NCBI RefSeq assembly: GCF_004364585.1 | Contig: NZ_SOAN01000002.1 | Coordinates: 3,000 to 66,999 of the forward strand | Length of the DNA stretch: 64,000 nt | From: Nesterenkonia aurantiaca | GTDB lineage: Bacteria > Actinomycetota > Actinomycetes > Actinomycetales > Micrococcaceae | Reading direction: 5' to 3' | Shown here: positions 40,061 through 49,043 of the stretch, piece by piece | Numbering within the stretch: position 1 is the first letter of the stretch | How the letters are laid out: each line of letters begins with the position of its first letter | Made by a program: the position numbers and the translations under genes | Notes under the pieces: generated by a model | Seen by the model: only the letters and a program-made list of their open reading frames with translations | Databases searched by the model: none | What the model was told of the DNA's origin: nothing

Positions 40061-41719
40061 TCAGCCGCTGTTGATGACACGGCGCCGCCATCCTGTGAAT
40101 CCCAGGAGGATCCCGGCCGTGCCGATGCCGCTGAGCCAGAGCACCGGACTCCATCGGACGGCCTCGACCGGGTATTGCGCGAGGTGCCCGAACACATTGA
40201 GCTCGGAGAAGACCGTCGGCAGATCCAGGAGCGGACCGAAGTTCGTCATCACGGCCGCATAGCCGAGCAGCAGCCACCCCAGCAGTCCGGCGAACCGCGG
40301 CACCCAGCCGTAGGCGGCGAGAGTGAGTCCCACTACGGCCAGGACAGCAGGTCCCTGATGCAGACTGGCCCACAGGATGTCGTTGAAGTATGCGGCGGGA
40401 TCGTCCTGGAGCACGGCCACCGCCGCAGCGGCGGTGGCCAGCCCGGTGAACGAGAGCATGATCCCGAGTCCACCGAGGAGCACGGTGAGGTGCGCGCCCA
40501 GCCAGCGGGTGCGGCTCAGCGGAGCGCTGAGCAGCAGCTCGGCCCGCCCATGCTTCTCCTCGCCGCGCAGCTGTTGGATGCCGCCGACTCCCGCGGCCGC
40601 GACGAAGAGCGCCAGGAACATCGCCATATAGGCCAGGTATCCCAGCAGCACCGTCTCTCCGGCGAAGAAGCTGCGGAACTCTTCGGGGAGGCTCGCGGCG
40701 GTATCGACCATCGATTGGGCGTAGCTGCCGAAGAGCGCGCCGCAGAGGATGACGGCAGCGCCCCAGCCGCGCAGGCCTCCGCGCAGGGTGTGCGTCGCCA
40801 CGCCGAGCGGGGTGGTCAGCCGGGGGCGTGCCTGCGCCCGCCCCAGCCGAGAAGGGAGCAGTCCGGCCCCGAGGTCACGCCGGGTGCTCAGCCCGAAGGC
40901 CCCGAGCACCGCCGCCGCGGCCAGTGCCAGGCAGAGCAGCAGGGGCCACCAGCGGTCCTCGACATAGGGCGCGGTCTGCTGGGACCAGCCGAGCGGGGAG
41001 AACCAGGAGAGCGCAGTGCCCTGAACGGCGGCCATGTCCCCGACCATCCGGATCAGATATGCGAGTCCCAGCAGTGCACCGGTCAACCCAGAGGCCGCGC
41101 GGGAGGTCTCGGTCAGCTGGGCGGCGAGGGCCGCCACGGCGGCGAACAGCAGTCCGATGGCGGCCCCGGATCCTGCCACCAGCAGCGATCCCTCCTGCGC
41201 GAACCCGCCCGAGAGCGCACCGAGCAGCACCAGCATCGCAGCCGCTGCATTGGCCAGCAGCACCAGAAGCAGCGCAGCGGTGAGCGTGGCGTGCCGACCC
41301 AGCACGTCGGCGCGCAGAAGTTCGGCCCTGCCGGAGGCTTCTTCGGCACGCGTATGCCGGACCACGGTGAAGATGCTCATCAGGGCGGTGAGGATGTAGA
41401 TGAACAGCACATACCCCGCCGCGTAGAAGCGTTCGAAGGTGGGCGACTCCATGCCATAGGCCGGACCTGTCATCAGGCGGCCCACCGGATCCGCGAAGAG
41501 CCCCGCCATCTGGGCCAGCTCCGCCTCGTCGGTGACCAGCGCCTGCACGGCGTTGGCCACATAGAAGCTCATCAGCCCGATGCCCAGCACCCAGAGGCTC
41601 AGCCGCACCCGGTCCTGGCGCAGCATGAATCGCAACAGGACTCCGGTGCCGGCCATGCCTGTCCGGGCTGAGTCGGTGGTGTCGGTCTTGTTGAGGGACC
41701 GGTTCTGCATGGTCGTCAT
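40061..41719 (-). CDS. ABC exporter permease (TnrB3/COG3559-like)
   Basis: 552 residues with about 12 membrane segments in two similar halves, each starting from a short cytoplasmic part ([40 protein letters not shown]). [20 protein letters not shown] and [22 protein letters not shown] repeat the same motif in both halves. This duplicated layout is typical of exporters of polyketide-type antibiotics in actinobacteria. It overlaps the ATPase gene by 4 nt, giving a complete two-component exporter. Substrate unknown. It lies between dnaA and rpmH, which is unusual. Confidence 0.88.
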   Translation of the reverse strand: MTTMQNRSLNKTDTTDSARTGMAGTGVLLRFMLRQDRVRLSLWVLGIGLMSFYVANAVQALVTDEAELAQMAGLFADPVGRLMTGPAYGMESPTFERFYAAGYVLFIYILTALMSIFTVVRHTRAEEASGRAELLRADVLGRHATLTAALLLVLLANAAAAMLVLLGALSGGFAQEGSLLVAGSGAAIGLLFAAVAALAAQLTETSRAASGLTGALLGLAYLIRMVGDMAAVQGTALSWFSPLGWSQQTAPYVEDRWWPLLLCLALAAAAVLGAFGLSTRRDLGAGLLPSRLGRAQARPRLTTPLGVATHTLRGGLRGWGAAVILCGALFGSYAQSMVDTAASLPEEFRSFFAGETVLLGYLAYMAMFLALFVAAAGVGGIQQLRGEEKHGRAELLLSAPLSRTRWLGAHLTVLLGGLGIMLSFTGLATAAAAVAVLQDDPAAYFNDILWASLHQGPAVLAVVGLTLAAYGWVPRFAGLLGWLLLGYAAVMTNFGPLLDLPTVFSELNVFGHLAQYPVEAVRWSPVLWLSGIGTAGILLGFTGWRRRVINSG

Positions 41720-42732
41720 GGTGCGCAGGGGTCGGGGGCTGGCGTGCGCGAGGTTGGAGAGTCAGCCGCGCCTTCGGTGGCCGGGGTAGTTGCGGCGGGG
41801 GTGGTGGATCCCGGAATCACACCGTAGTGCCTGATCAGCAGTTGTTCGAGGGTCGGAGGGTGGGCGACCAGGGACTGAACGCCCAGAGCTGCCAGGTGCG
41901 CAGTGATCGTAGCCAGCCGATCGCTGTCGACCTCCAGAACCGTCCGGCTGGCACCAGCTGTGTGTGTGATGCGCAGATCATGGACCCCCTCGAGATGCTG
42001 GAGCGCGGCGGCGGATCGTGTGGTCTCGACCTCGATCGTGGTGCGTGTCATGTGGCGCATCTCAGAGAGGCTGCCGGATTCCACGGTGCGACCTTCGCGA
42101 ATGATCGAGACCCGGTCTGCAAGTGCCTCGACCTGCGCGAGGATGTGGCTGGAGAGCAGCACGGAGCGGCCCTGCAGCCGGGTCTCGGCGATGACCTGCT
42201 GGAAGACCACCTCCATGAGCGGGTCCAGGCCTGAGGTGGGCTCATCGAGCAGCAGCAGGTCGACGTCGGCGGCCAGGGCCGCGATCAGCGCCACCTTCTG
42301 CCGATTACCCTTGGAGTAGGTGCGGGTCTTCTTGCGAGGATTCAGCGCGAAGCGTTCGATCAGCTCATCACGTCGCTGAGTCACATGCCTGGCCCCGGCG
42401 GCGCGGCTGCGCAGCCGCAGGAACACGTCGATGACCTCCCCGCCCGTGAGGTTGGGCCAGAGCTCCACCTCCCCGGGGACGTAGGCCAGGCGCCGGTGCA
42501 GCGCCACGGCGTCTCGCCACGGGTCTCCGCCGAAGACCCTGACCGTGCCGGAGTCGCGATGGAGCACACCCAGCAGCACGCGCAGCGTCGTAGACTTTCC
42601 GGACCCGTTGGGTCCCAGGAAGCCGTGCACCTCGGCCTCGTTGACCTGCAGGGAGAGCTTGTCCAGGGCGCGGACATCACCGAATGACTTCGTGAGGTCA
42701 GCCACCTGGATCACGGGATCATGACCAGCCAT
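41716..42732 (-). CDS. ABC exporter ATP-binding protein
   Basis: 338 residues from ATG 42732 (AAGGGA at 6-nt spacing; the open frame upstream lacks similarity). Walker A GPNGSGKST, Walker B LLLLDEPTSGLDP, the variant signature YSKGNRQKVALIAAL common in DrrA-type ATPases, and an H-loop in LLSSHILAQ. The C-terminal 100 residues form the DUF4162-like accessory region and a Thr/Ala/Pro tail. It powers the permease encoded next. Products of this type give self-resistance to drugs or export peptides; no substrate can be deduced. Confidence 0.92.
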   Translation of the reverse strand: MAGHDPVIQVADLTKSFGDVRALDKLSLQVNEAEVHGFLGPNGSGKSTTLRVLLGVLHRDSGTVRVFGGDPWRDAVALHRRLAYVPGEVELWPNLTGGEVIDVFLRLRSRAAGARHVTQRRDELIERFALNPRKKTRTYSKGNRQKVALIAALAADVDLLLLDEPTSGLDPLMEVVFQQVIAETRLQGRSVLLSSHILAQVEALADRVSIIREGRTVESGSLSEMRHMTRTTIEVETTRSAAALQHLEGVHDLRITHTAGASRTVLEVDSDRLATITAHLAALGVQSLVAHPPTLEQLLIRHYGVIPGSTTPAATTPATEGAADSPTSRTPAPDPCAP

Positions 42733-42772
42733 GTCCAGTCCCTTCTCGACCCCGACCAGCGCCGGGACATCC

Positions 42773-42801
42773 ACGATAGAACAGCCCGGTCCCCGGTCCA
42801 A
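42773..42801 (-). promoter_or_regulatory. promoter of the ABC exporter operon
   Basis: On the minus strand TTGGAC (42801-42796) and TATCGT (42778-42773) are separated by 17 nt. The predicted transcription start is about 34 nt before the ATPase start codon. A one-mismatch DnaA box CTATCCACA lies just upstream at 42818-42826. Confidence 0.55.
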
Positions 42802-42865
42802 TGGGTCACTGCCCGGTCTATCCACAGTGCTCTGCACAACTGTTGATAGTCGGATCCGCCTCGAC

Positions 42866-42895
42866 TTGACGGCGCAGGGAAAGAACCCCTAGTGT
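42866..42895 (+). promoter_or_regulatory. rpmH promoter
   Basis: TTGACG (42866-42871) and TAGTGT (42890-42895) are separated by 18 nt, about 90 nt before the rpmH start codon. It is divergent from the exporter promoter and would drive the rpmH-rnpA-yidD-yidC run. Confidence 0.6.
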
Positions 42896-42984
42896 TGGCA
42901 GGTCGCCCCAGAGTACTGCCGTGCCTGCACGCAGATCCTTTCCGGGGCCCGAATGACTTCAAACCATCCAAGTGGGAGTACACA

Positions 42985-43122
42985 GTGAGCAAGCGGACTT
43001 TCCAGCCGAGCAACCGCCGTCGCAGCCGTAAGCACGGCTTCCGTTCCCGTATGCGCACCCGTGCCGGCCGATCCATCATCTCGACCCGCCGCGCCAAGGG
43101 CCGCAAGGAACTCTCGGCCTGA
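42985..43122 (+). CDS. rpmH: ribosomal protein bL34
   Basis: 45 residues beginning [19 protein letters not shown], the universal L34 sequence, ending [14 protein letters not shown] start with GGGAG 7 nt upstream; the frame is open further upstream but only this portion is conserved. A structural component of the 50S subunit. Its usual neighbour dnaA is displaced 3 kb to the left. Confidence 0.97.
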   Translation: MSKRTFQPSNRRRSRKHGFRSRMRTRAGRSIISTRRAKGRKELSA

Positions 43123-43305
43123 TCCAGAGCAATTCACGCTGACCACCTGGTCAGCAGGTCCCGGCGCAGTGCGCCAGGACCGACACCGCGGCCCGTCCCA
43201 TCATCAGGGACCGGGCCGTTCGTGCATCCCGTGCCCCAGTCGTGGGCGCAGGTCCGAGACCCGGCACCGCACCCTGGCGGTCGCCTCGAAGGGAGTTCAC
43301 ACGCT

Positions 43306-43701
43306 GTGCTTCCCAAGGAACACCGCCTGACCTCCTCGGGCGATCACCGCGCCACCATGCGACATGGTTCGCGCGCCGGAGGCGACGGGCTGATGGTCTC
43401 GGTTCTGCTGCGGACCGAGGCTCCCGCCGCAGGTGGATCATCTTGGCGGTGCGGGCTCGTCGTGTCCAAAGCCGTGGGCAATGCCGTGGTCCGGCATCGG
43501 GTGCAGCGGCGACTGCGCCATATCGTGATGGATCTGATGCGCCATGAGGCGCTCGCGACCGATCCCGGGCACACCATGGACCTTGTGATCCGTGCCTTCC
43601 CCGAGATCACGAGGATGGACCACGCACAGCTGCGCGAGGAGGTTCTCCGGGCGGCTCAGCGCGCGCACCGGAAGTCCCTCCGCCGGGCGGTCCGCACGTG
43701 A
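43306..43701 (+). CDS. rnpA: ribonuclease P protein component
   Basis: 131 residues from GTG 43306 (VLPKEHRLTSSGDHRATMRHG). The RNA-binding RNR-type motif appears as GNAVVRHRVQRRLRHI and the fold matches RnpA. With the RNase P RNA (not in this window) it processes tRNA 5' ends. AAGGGAG lies 10 nt upstream. The open frame continues upstream without similarity. The stop overlaps yidD by 4 nt. Confidence 0.93.
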   Translation: MLPKEHRLTSSGDHRATMRHGSRAGGDGLMVSVLLRTEAPAAGGSSWRCGLVVSKAVGNAVVRHRVQRRLRHIVMDLMRHEALATDPGHTMDLVIRAFPEITRMDHAQLREEVLRAAQRAHRKSLRRAVRT

Positions 43702-44180
43702 ACCAGCCTCCTGAGCCGGACCTGACGCCACCGCCCGGGCAGGCTCAGGGCCACGGACCGGAGAACGCGATCTGGGTCCGGCATCGAGACTTCTATGTCG
43801 AGCAGGGGATGGCCCCCGGGGTCCCCACCGTGGAGGTCACCGAGGCCGAGCTTCGGCGCGGCCACTGGGGATGGATCCGCTCCATGGCATCGATCCTGCT
43901 CTCCTGGCTCCTGCGGGCATACCGCAAAGTCATCTCGCCCCTGTACGGTCAGGTATGCAGCTTCTATCCGAGCTGCTCTGCCTACGGGCTGGAAGCGGTG
44001 ACCGCTCACGGGGTCATCCGCGGCATCCCACTGACGCTGTGGCGAATTCTTCGCTGCAATCCCTTCACCGGTGGTGGAGTCGACCCGGTGCCACCGACGG
44101 CGAGGATTTGGCCGCAGGGTGGAGTACCGACGATCATAGAGACAAACCACCCACCGATACCCCGCGGCGATGATGACTGA
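43698..44180 (+). CDS. yidD: YidD membrane-insertion factor
   Basis: 160 residues. The YidD core (about 62-132) reads RAYRKVISPLYGQVCSFYPSC, then ALE-like YGLEAVTAHG and LWRILRCNPFTGGGVDPVP, with the conserved cysteines. An N-terminal extension of about 55 residues is not part of the family. YidD aids membrane-protein insertion with YidC, encoded next. GTG start overlapping rnpA. Confidence 0.92.
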   Translation: MNQPPEPDLTPPPGQAQGHGPENAIWVRHRDFYVEQGMAPGVPTVEVTEAELRRGHWGWIRSMASILLSWLLRAYRKVISPLYGQVCSFYPSCSAYGLEAVTAHGVIRGIPLTLWRILRCNPFTGGGVDPVPPTARIWPQGGVPTIIETNHPPIPRGDDD

Positions 44181-44248
44181 CGCCATCAACTCCCCCGAGC
44201 CGGCAGGCTGCTTCCGCATGACGCCTGGCCACGACATCTGAGAGATTC

Positions 44249-45211
44249 ATGGGCTTTTTCGACACAATCATGTGGCCCTTCACCTGGGCCGTCTCCTTCA
44301 TCCTGAGCACCTTCCACGGCGTCCTGACCGCGGTGGGGCTTCCGTTCGACTCTGGGTGGAACTGGGTGGTGTCCATCGTTCTGCTGGTGCTTGTCATCCG
44401 CATCATCTTGATCCCGCTGTTCGTCAAGCAGATCAAGTCTCAGCGCGGCATGCAGATCATCCAGCCCGAAGTGCAGAAGCTGCAGGCCAAGTACAAGGGC
44501 AAGAAGGACCCGGTCTCGCGGCAGCAGATGGCACAGGAGCAGCAGGCGCTGTTCAAGAAGCACAATGTGAACCCGTTCATGACGTGCCTTCCGCTGCTGG
44601 CCCAGATGCCGATCTTCTTCGCGCTGTTCTGGATGCTCAACCGGATGCGCGAACCACAGAACCAGGCCGAGGGCTACGGAGCGCTGAGCGCCGCGGAGGT
44701 GCAGAGCTTCGACGGCTCAGAGATCTTTGGTGTGGGGATGTCAGACATCTTCCTGCCCTCCTTCAGCGAGGATCCCACCCGGTGGGACGTGGTCATCCTG
44801 ACCTCGATCATGATCGTGGCCATGGTCGCCACCCAGTTCTTCACGCAGAAGCAGCTGATGAGCAAGAACATGTCCGAAGCGGCCCTGACAGGTCAGTTCG
44901 CGCAGACCCAGAAGATGATGCTCTACGTGCTGCCCCTGGTCTTCGTGGTCGGCGGCGTGAACTTCCCAGTCGGCGTGCTCGTCTACTGGACCGCGACAAA
45001 CTTCTGGACCATGGGCCAGCAGTGGTGGGTCATCCGCAACAACCCCACTCCCGGGTCCCTGGCGGAGAAGGAACTCAACCTGCGGCGTGCCGCGCGCGGA
45101 CTGGCGCCGTTCAATGAGGCGCCCAAGCCCGTCGCCGAGGAGCCCAAGCCGACCGGAAAGCATCTGGGGCAGACTTCCCAGCCCGCGAAGAAGAAGAAGA
45201 AGAGGAAGTAG
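44249..45211 (+). CDS. yidC: membrane protein insertase YidC
   Basis: 320 residues, ATG start. Five membrane segments, the first at the N-terminus without a lipobox, as in actinobacterial YidC. The second segment's VIRIILIPLFVKQIKSQRGM carries the conserved Arg of the hydrophilic groove, followed by the coiled region QPEVQKLQAKYKGKKDPVS. The C-terminal tail is very basic (KKKKKRK) and would contact ribosomes. It inserts Sec-dependent and independent membrane proteins. Followed 8 bp later by jag. Confidence 0.96.
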   Translation: MGFFDTIMWPFTWAVSFILSTFHGVLTAVGLPFDSGWNWVVSIVLLVLVIRIILIPLFVKQIKSQRGMQIIQPEVQKLQAKYKGKKDPVSRQQMAQEQQALFKKHNVNPFMTCLPLLAQMPIFFALFWMLNRMREPQNQAEGYGALSAAEVQSFDGSEIFGVGMSDIFLPSFSEDPTRWDVVILTSIMIVAMVATQFFTQKQLMSKNMSEAALTGQFAQTQKMMLYVLPLVFVVGGVNFPVGVLVYWTATNFWTMGQQWWVIRNNPTPGSLAEKELNLRRAARGLAPFNEAPKPVAEEPKPTGKHLGQTSQPAKKKKKRK

Positions 45212-45219
45212 CAGCAGCT

Positions 45220-45873
45220 ATGAGCGAGAACGTGACCCAGCGCAGCGAGACCGACACCCATGGCCAGGCAGCAGAGACAGAGCGCGACGCGCCGTCGGAG
45301 CAGCTGCTCAGCGCCTCAGCGTCGGGTGAACCTGCCCGTGAGGGCCAGGAGAGCGCCGAGGCCGGGAGCATCGATGCTGAGGCCGTTCAGGGCGATCAGG
45401 CCGCCGTTGGAGGTGCCACGGATGAGGGGGACATCGCCGCTGACTATCTCGAAGAGCTGCTGGACATCGTTGACCTCGACGGCGACATCGACATCGAGGT
45501 CCGCGGGGGCCGCACCTACGTCTCGATCGTGACCGAAGAGGGCGGTGAGGAGCTGGATGATCTCGTCGGGGACGGGGGCGAAGTCCTCGATGCGCTGCAG
45601 GAGCTGACCCGGCTCGCCGTGCTCACCGCCACCGGGGAGCGGACCCGGCTGATCCTGGACATCGCGGGCCATCGCGACCAGCGACAGGACGAGCTCAAGG
45701 ACCAGGCCGAGAAGGCGATCGCCAGGGTCAAGGATCGTGGCGAAGACGAACACCTTGAGCCCATGAGCGCCTACGAGCGCAAGATCGTGCATGACTTCGT
45801 CGCCGAATCCGGTCTCCTCAGCGAGTCCGAGGGTGAAGGCAAGCGTCGCCACGTGGTCATCTCACCGGCCTGA
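45220..45873 (+). CDS. jag: Jag/KhpB RNA-binding protein
   Basis: 217 residues. An acidic N-terminal segment (about 1-75) is followed by a KH domain (about 76-150; YLEELLDIVDLDGDIDIEVRGG, GEVLDALQELTRLAVLTATG) and an R3H domain (about 152-217; MSAYERKIVHDFVAE, RRHVVISPA). It sits after yidC in the classical order. Jag/KhpB binds RNA with KhpA and influences cell elongation in other bacteria. It lacks the usual N-terminal Jag_N domain. Confidence 0.93.
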   Translation: MSENVTQRSETDTHGQAAETERDAPSEQLLSASASGEPAREGQESAEAGSIDAEAVQGDQAAVGGATDEGDIAADYLEELLDIVDLDGDIDIEVRGGRTYVSIVTEEGGEELDDLVGDGGEVLDALQELTRLAVLTATGERTRLILDIAGHRDQRQDELKDQAEKAIARVKDRGEDEHLEPMSAYERKIVHDFVAESGLLSESEGEGKRRHVVISPA

Positions 45874-45959
45874 GCGCCGCCACGCGCCGCGGAGTCCGAT
45901 ACACCGAGGCCGGGGCTCAGCGCAGCTGAGGATCCGGTCCTGCAGCCAAGGAGCAAGAC

Positions 45960-46709
45960 ATGAGTGAGCCCCAGGACGACCGCGAAGCAGCCACCCACGA
46001 GGCGGTAAATAACGCCCAACTGGGTGAGCCGGAGCTCCCCGGGCAGGGGCCCTCGCTGGAGGCGCCGGAGCTGAGCGAGCAGGAGCAGCGGGCTGCCGAG
46101 GTGCTCTTCGGTGACCGGCTGGACCTGGCCAAGCAATATGTCGCGCATCTGTGCTCCACCGGTATCGAGCATGGACTGCTCGGGCCCCGTGAGGTGCCCA
46201 TCATGTGGTCCCGCCATGTGCTCAACTGCGCCGTGCTCGGCCCTGAGCTGAGCGCAGGCACCACGGTGGCAGACGTCGGCTCAGGTGCCGGTCTCCCGGG
46301 ACTTGCCTTGGCGATCGCACGTCCTGATGTGGAGTTCATCCTGATCGAGCCGATGGAGCGCCGCGTCGAGTGGCTCAGCACGGTGGTCCAGGACCTGCAG
46401 CTGGACAATGTCCAACTCATCCGCGCCCGCGCTGAGGAGGTCACTGACGAGGTCATGGCCGATGTGGTGACCGCCCGCGCCGTGACAGGTCTCAAGAAGC
46501 TTTTGCCACTGACAGTTCCGTTGCTGGACGACGACGGCGAGCTGATGCTCATCAAGGGGCGCAGCGCCCGTGGTGAGATCGCCGCGGCCGGCAAGTCCTT
46601 CAGCAAGCACAAGCTGACAAGCCCCACGGTCGAGCTTCTCGGCGAAGACCTTCTGGAGGAGCCCAGCACCGTCGTGCGCTGCCGGCGACGCTCCGCCGGG
46701 CCGCGGTAG
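45960..46709 (+). CDS. rsmG: 16S rRNA (guanine527-N7)-methyltransferase
   Basis: 249 residues. The SAM-binding motif VADVGSGAGLPGLALAIARP and EPMERRVEWLSTVVQDLQLDN are the RsmG core; WSRHVLNCAVLG precedes it. It methylates G527 of 16S rRNA; loss gives low-level streptomycin resistance in other bacteria. The first 40 residues are a hydrophilic Glu/Gln-rich extension. Upstream of parA in the standard order; a hairpin lies at 46810-46831 after the gene. Confidence 0.95.
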   Translation: MSEPQDDREAATHEAVNNAQLGEPELPGQGPSLEAPELSEQEQRAAEVLFGDRLDLAKQYVAHLCSTGIEHGLLGPREVPIMWSRHVLNCAVLGPELSAGTTVADVGSGAGLPGLALAIARPDVEFILIEPMERRVEWLSTVVQDLQLDNVQLIRARAEEVTDEVMADVVTARAVTGLKKLLPLTVPLLDDDGELMLIKGRSARGEIAAAGKSFSKHKLTSPTVELLGEDLLEEPSTVVRCRRRSAGPR

Positions 46710-46877
46710 CCTCGCAGGCCTCCCGATCCCGCAGCGGGCCTGCAATCGTCTTCAGACGCGTTGCTACGGGTGTCCGGGTCACCCCCGTGGCCTAGACTCT
46801 TAGCTGTGCCCACCCCCGCTTGTCGGGGTGGTCTGCCCGACACAAGTGGTCCAGTCATGACAAAGGAAGGGTGGCTC

Positions 46878-47852
46878 GTGCAGGAGAAGCGCGTTTCACG
46901 TGAAACCAGTGGCGCCGCCAGGGCCGCAGAGGCGGCAGCGAGCACGGCGGAGGGTTCCTCGATCCTGGAGTCCCTGGCCGCGTCCTCTCCCCTGGCCGCC
47001 GAGCTCGCAGACGAGAATCGTCGCCGCAAGAAGCTCACGACCACCGAACTGAACCGACCCAGCCAGACTCGGGCGATCACCGTGTCGAACCAGAAGGGTG
47101 GAGTGGGCAAGACCACCAGCACCGTGAACCTCTCGGCCGCGCTGGCCGATCAGGGCTTCAACGTTCTGGTGATCGATATCGACCCGCAGGGGAATGCCTC
47201 CACAGCCCTAGGCGTGGACCACTCTGCAGATGCCGACTCGGTCTACGACGTGTTGATCGAGGACTTCGCGCTGGCCGATGTGGTCGCCGACTGCCCGGAT
47301 GTGCCCCGGCTTCAGGTGGTGCCGGCCACGATCCATCTCGCCGGAGCCGAGATCGAACTGGTCTCCCTGGTGGCCCGGGAGCAGCGGCTGGCCCGGGCGC
47401 TGGCGGAGTACTATCGATACCGAGAGGAGAACGGCCTCGAGCGGCTGGACTTCGTATTCATCGACTGTCCGCCCAGCCTCGGCCTGCTCACCGTCAATGC
47501 CTTCGTCGCCGCCCAAGAGGTTCTGATCCCCATCCAGTGCGAGTACTACGCACTGGAAGGCCTGAGTCAGCTGCTCAACAACATCGGCATGATCCAGAAA
47601 CATCTGAACCCCCCGCTGAAGGTCTCGACGATCCTGCTGACCATGTACGACGGACGCACCAACCTTGCCTCCCAGGTGGCCGGAGAAGTGCGCGAACACT
47701 TCCCGGAATCGGTGCTGCAGTCGGTCATTCCACGCAGCGTGCGCATTTCCGAGGCTCCGTCCTATCAGCAGACCGTCATCACCTATGACCGGTCCTCGAC
47801 CGGCGCCCTGGCGTACCTGGAAGCTGCCGCTGAGCTGGTCCAGCGCTCCTGA
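46878..47852 (+). CDS. parA: chromosome-partitioning ATPase ParA
   Basis: 324 residues from GTG 46878 (GGAAGGG at 6-nt spacing; an ATG at 46857 is an alternative). The N-terminal 60 residues are a low-complexity extension and include VSRET, encoded by an embedded parS site. The deviant Walker A VSNQKGGVGKTTSTVNLSAA, DIDPQGNASTALG and DCPPSLGLLTVNAF define ParA/Soj. ParA-ATP binds DNA non-specifically and moves ParB-parS complexes. Partner parB follows after a 1.2-kb parS array. Confidence 0.95.
   Translation: MQEKRVSRETSGAARAAEAAASTAEGSSILESLAASSPLAAELADENRRRKKLTTTELNRPSQTRAITVSNQKGGVGKTTSTVNLSAALADQGFNVLVIDIDPQGNASTALGVDHSADADSVYDVLIEDFALADVVADCPDVPRLQVVPATIHLAGAEIELVSLVAREQRLARALAEYYRYREENGLERLDFVFIDCPPSLGLLTVNAFVAAQEVLIPIQCEYYALEGLSQLLNNIGMIQKHLNPPLKVSTILLTMYDGRTNLASQVAGEVREHFPESVLQSVIPRSVRISEAPSYQQTVITYDRSSTGALAYLEAAAELVQRS
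46893..46906. promoter_or_regulatory. parS site inside the parA start region
   Basis: Perfect GTTTCACGTGAAAC. It lies 15 nt into the parA coding sequence and encodes VSRET. A ParB loading site that could also let ParB control parA expression. Confidence 0.93.
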
Positions 47853-49043
47853 CCAGGGACGATAGTCCTTTCTGAGCTCGTTCGGCGCCTGCACCCGGGG
47901 TGTCCCGACTCTGAAGCACGGACGCTGAATTCGGTTCCACGTGAAACCCCGCTCCCCTGTGACGGAGCCTGCGAAGGCGCGACGTGGTGTTCACGCGCTC
48001 CCGCACCAGGGCATCTTTGCCGCAATACGAGCGAGTCGAGAATATGCGGCTGGTTTCACGTGAAACCATCCCGTCGAACGCCATCATCGACTGGCCGTCC
48101 CGGACGGGGGTCTGTTTCACGTGAAACCAGCAGCAGGTACTTCCGGGCTCCCTGGGCCGGAGGACCTGGAGACAGCACGGGGTCTGGAGCGAGTGCGGTC
48201 CCACGGACGGGGGCTGAAGGGCTCGCCATCACAGGAACTGGGGTTTGCGCACCGAACGCCGCAGTCCGGGAGTTTCACGTGAAACCTGCGATGAACTCGA
48301 ATATCCAGTTGGCCGCGCCAGGTGGGACCTGGTTCCACGTGAAACCGACCTCAGATACTTGGGTTCCTGGAACGGACGGTCCTGCACGCCGCACGGGGTC
48401 TGGATCGGCGGGAATCCCGTGGGGCTGTTGATTCCAGGATCCGTGGTGTGAGCGCTGACCGCCGGTATGTGCAAGTTTCACGTGAAACCCGTAGTGACAT
48501 GCAAGTGATGAACCAGGCGCATCCTTCGGGTTCGGGTTTCACGTGGAACCAACACATGGCGCACGAAAGCGTTGTCTCATACGAGTTGCACGCGGTCGGG
48601 ATTCTGCATCGTCAGCATCATGCGCGTGAACTCGCTGCGGCCCACACTTCGAGAATGGTCACATCTGGGCGCGGTCGCCGGCCGTCCACGAGTTTCACGT
48701 GAAGCAACGGGTCAGCAAGCTGGAACCAGCAGCAGGAACGTAGGAGAGAAGTCCAGAGTCACGGTTTCACGTGAAACACGCCGAAGTGACATCTATCAGT
48801 GACAGCCAAGACCAGGATAGGGGCTCTCGAGTCGCCACCTGCCCCGTGGTGTCCCCCTGAGCTGGGGTTTTACCGCGCCATTCAGTCCCGAGGCAGAGAT
48901 CACCTGCGGTGACACGCTGTTCCACGTGAAACCTTCCTGGTTGGACGCCCGCCTACAGGGGTCTGACCGGTTGGCTCCGTAGAATAGATCGAGTTGCCGT
49001 TCCCACCGTGCGGCTCTAGTTCTATCCCCTAGGAGGCTGCCGA
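47853..49043. repeat. parS array between parA and parB (centromere)
   Basis: A 1.19-kb gap with no supportable gene. Perfect GTTTCACGTGAAAC copies start at 48053, 48114, 48272, 48475 and 48764. Single-mismatch copies start at 47934, 48332 and 48919 (GTTCCACGTGAAAC), 48536 (GTTTCACGTGGAAC) and 48692 (GTTTCACGTGAAGC). Spacing is irregular (about 60-160 bp). These match the parS consensus TGTTTCACGTGAAACA, so the region is the nucleation platform for ParB and SMC loading. Open frames crossing it repeat VSRET or FHVKP because they read through the palindromes. Together with copies in and after the two genes this gives 14 sites in 3.7 kb. Confidence 0.95.

Noticed and set aside
42892-42984. Longer in-frame extension upstream of rpmH
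   Set aside because: L34 is 45 residues with a fixed N-terminus MSKRTFQP; the extra codons lie in the leader downstream of the predicted promoter.
48060-48802. Open frames on both strands through the parA-parB gap
   Set aside because: They read through parS palindromes and repeat VSRET, FHVKP or FTWN; none has a ribosome-binding site or family similarity.
47934-48932. CRISPR-like look of the repeated palindromes
   Set aside because: Spacing is irregular (about 60-160 bp), the unit is the 14-bp parS core and no cas gene is near.
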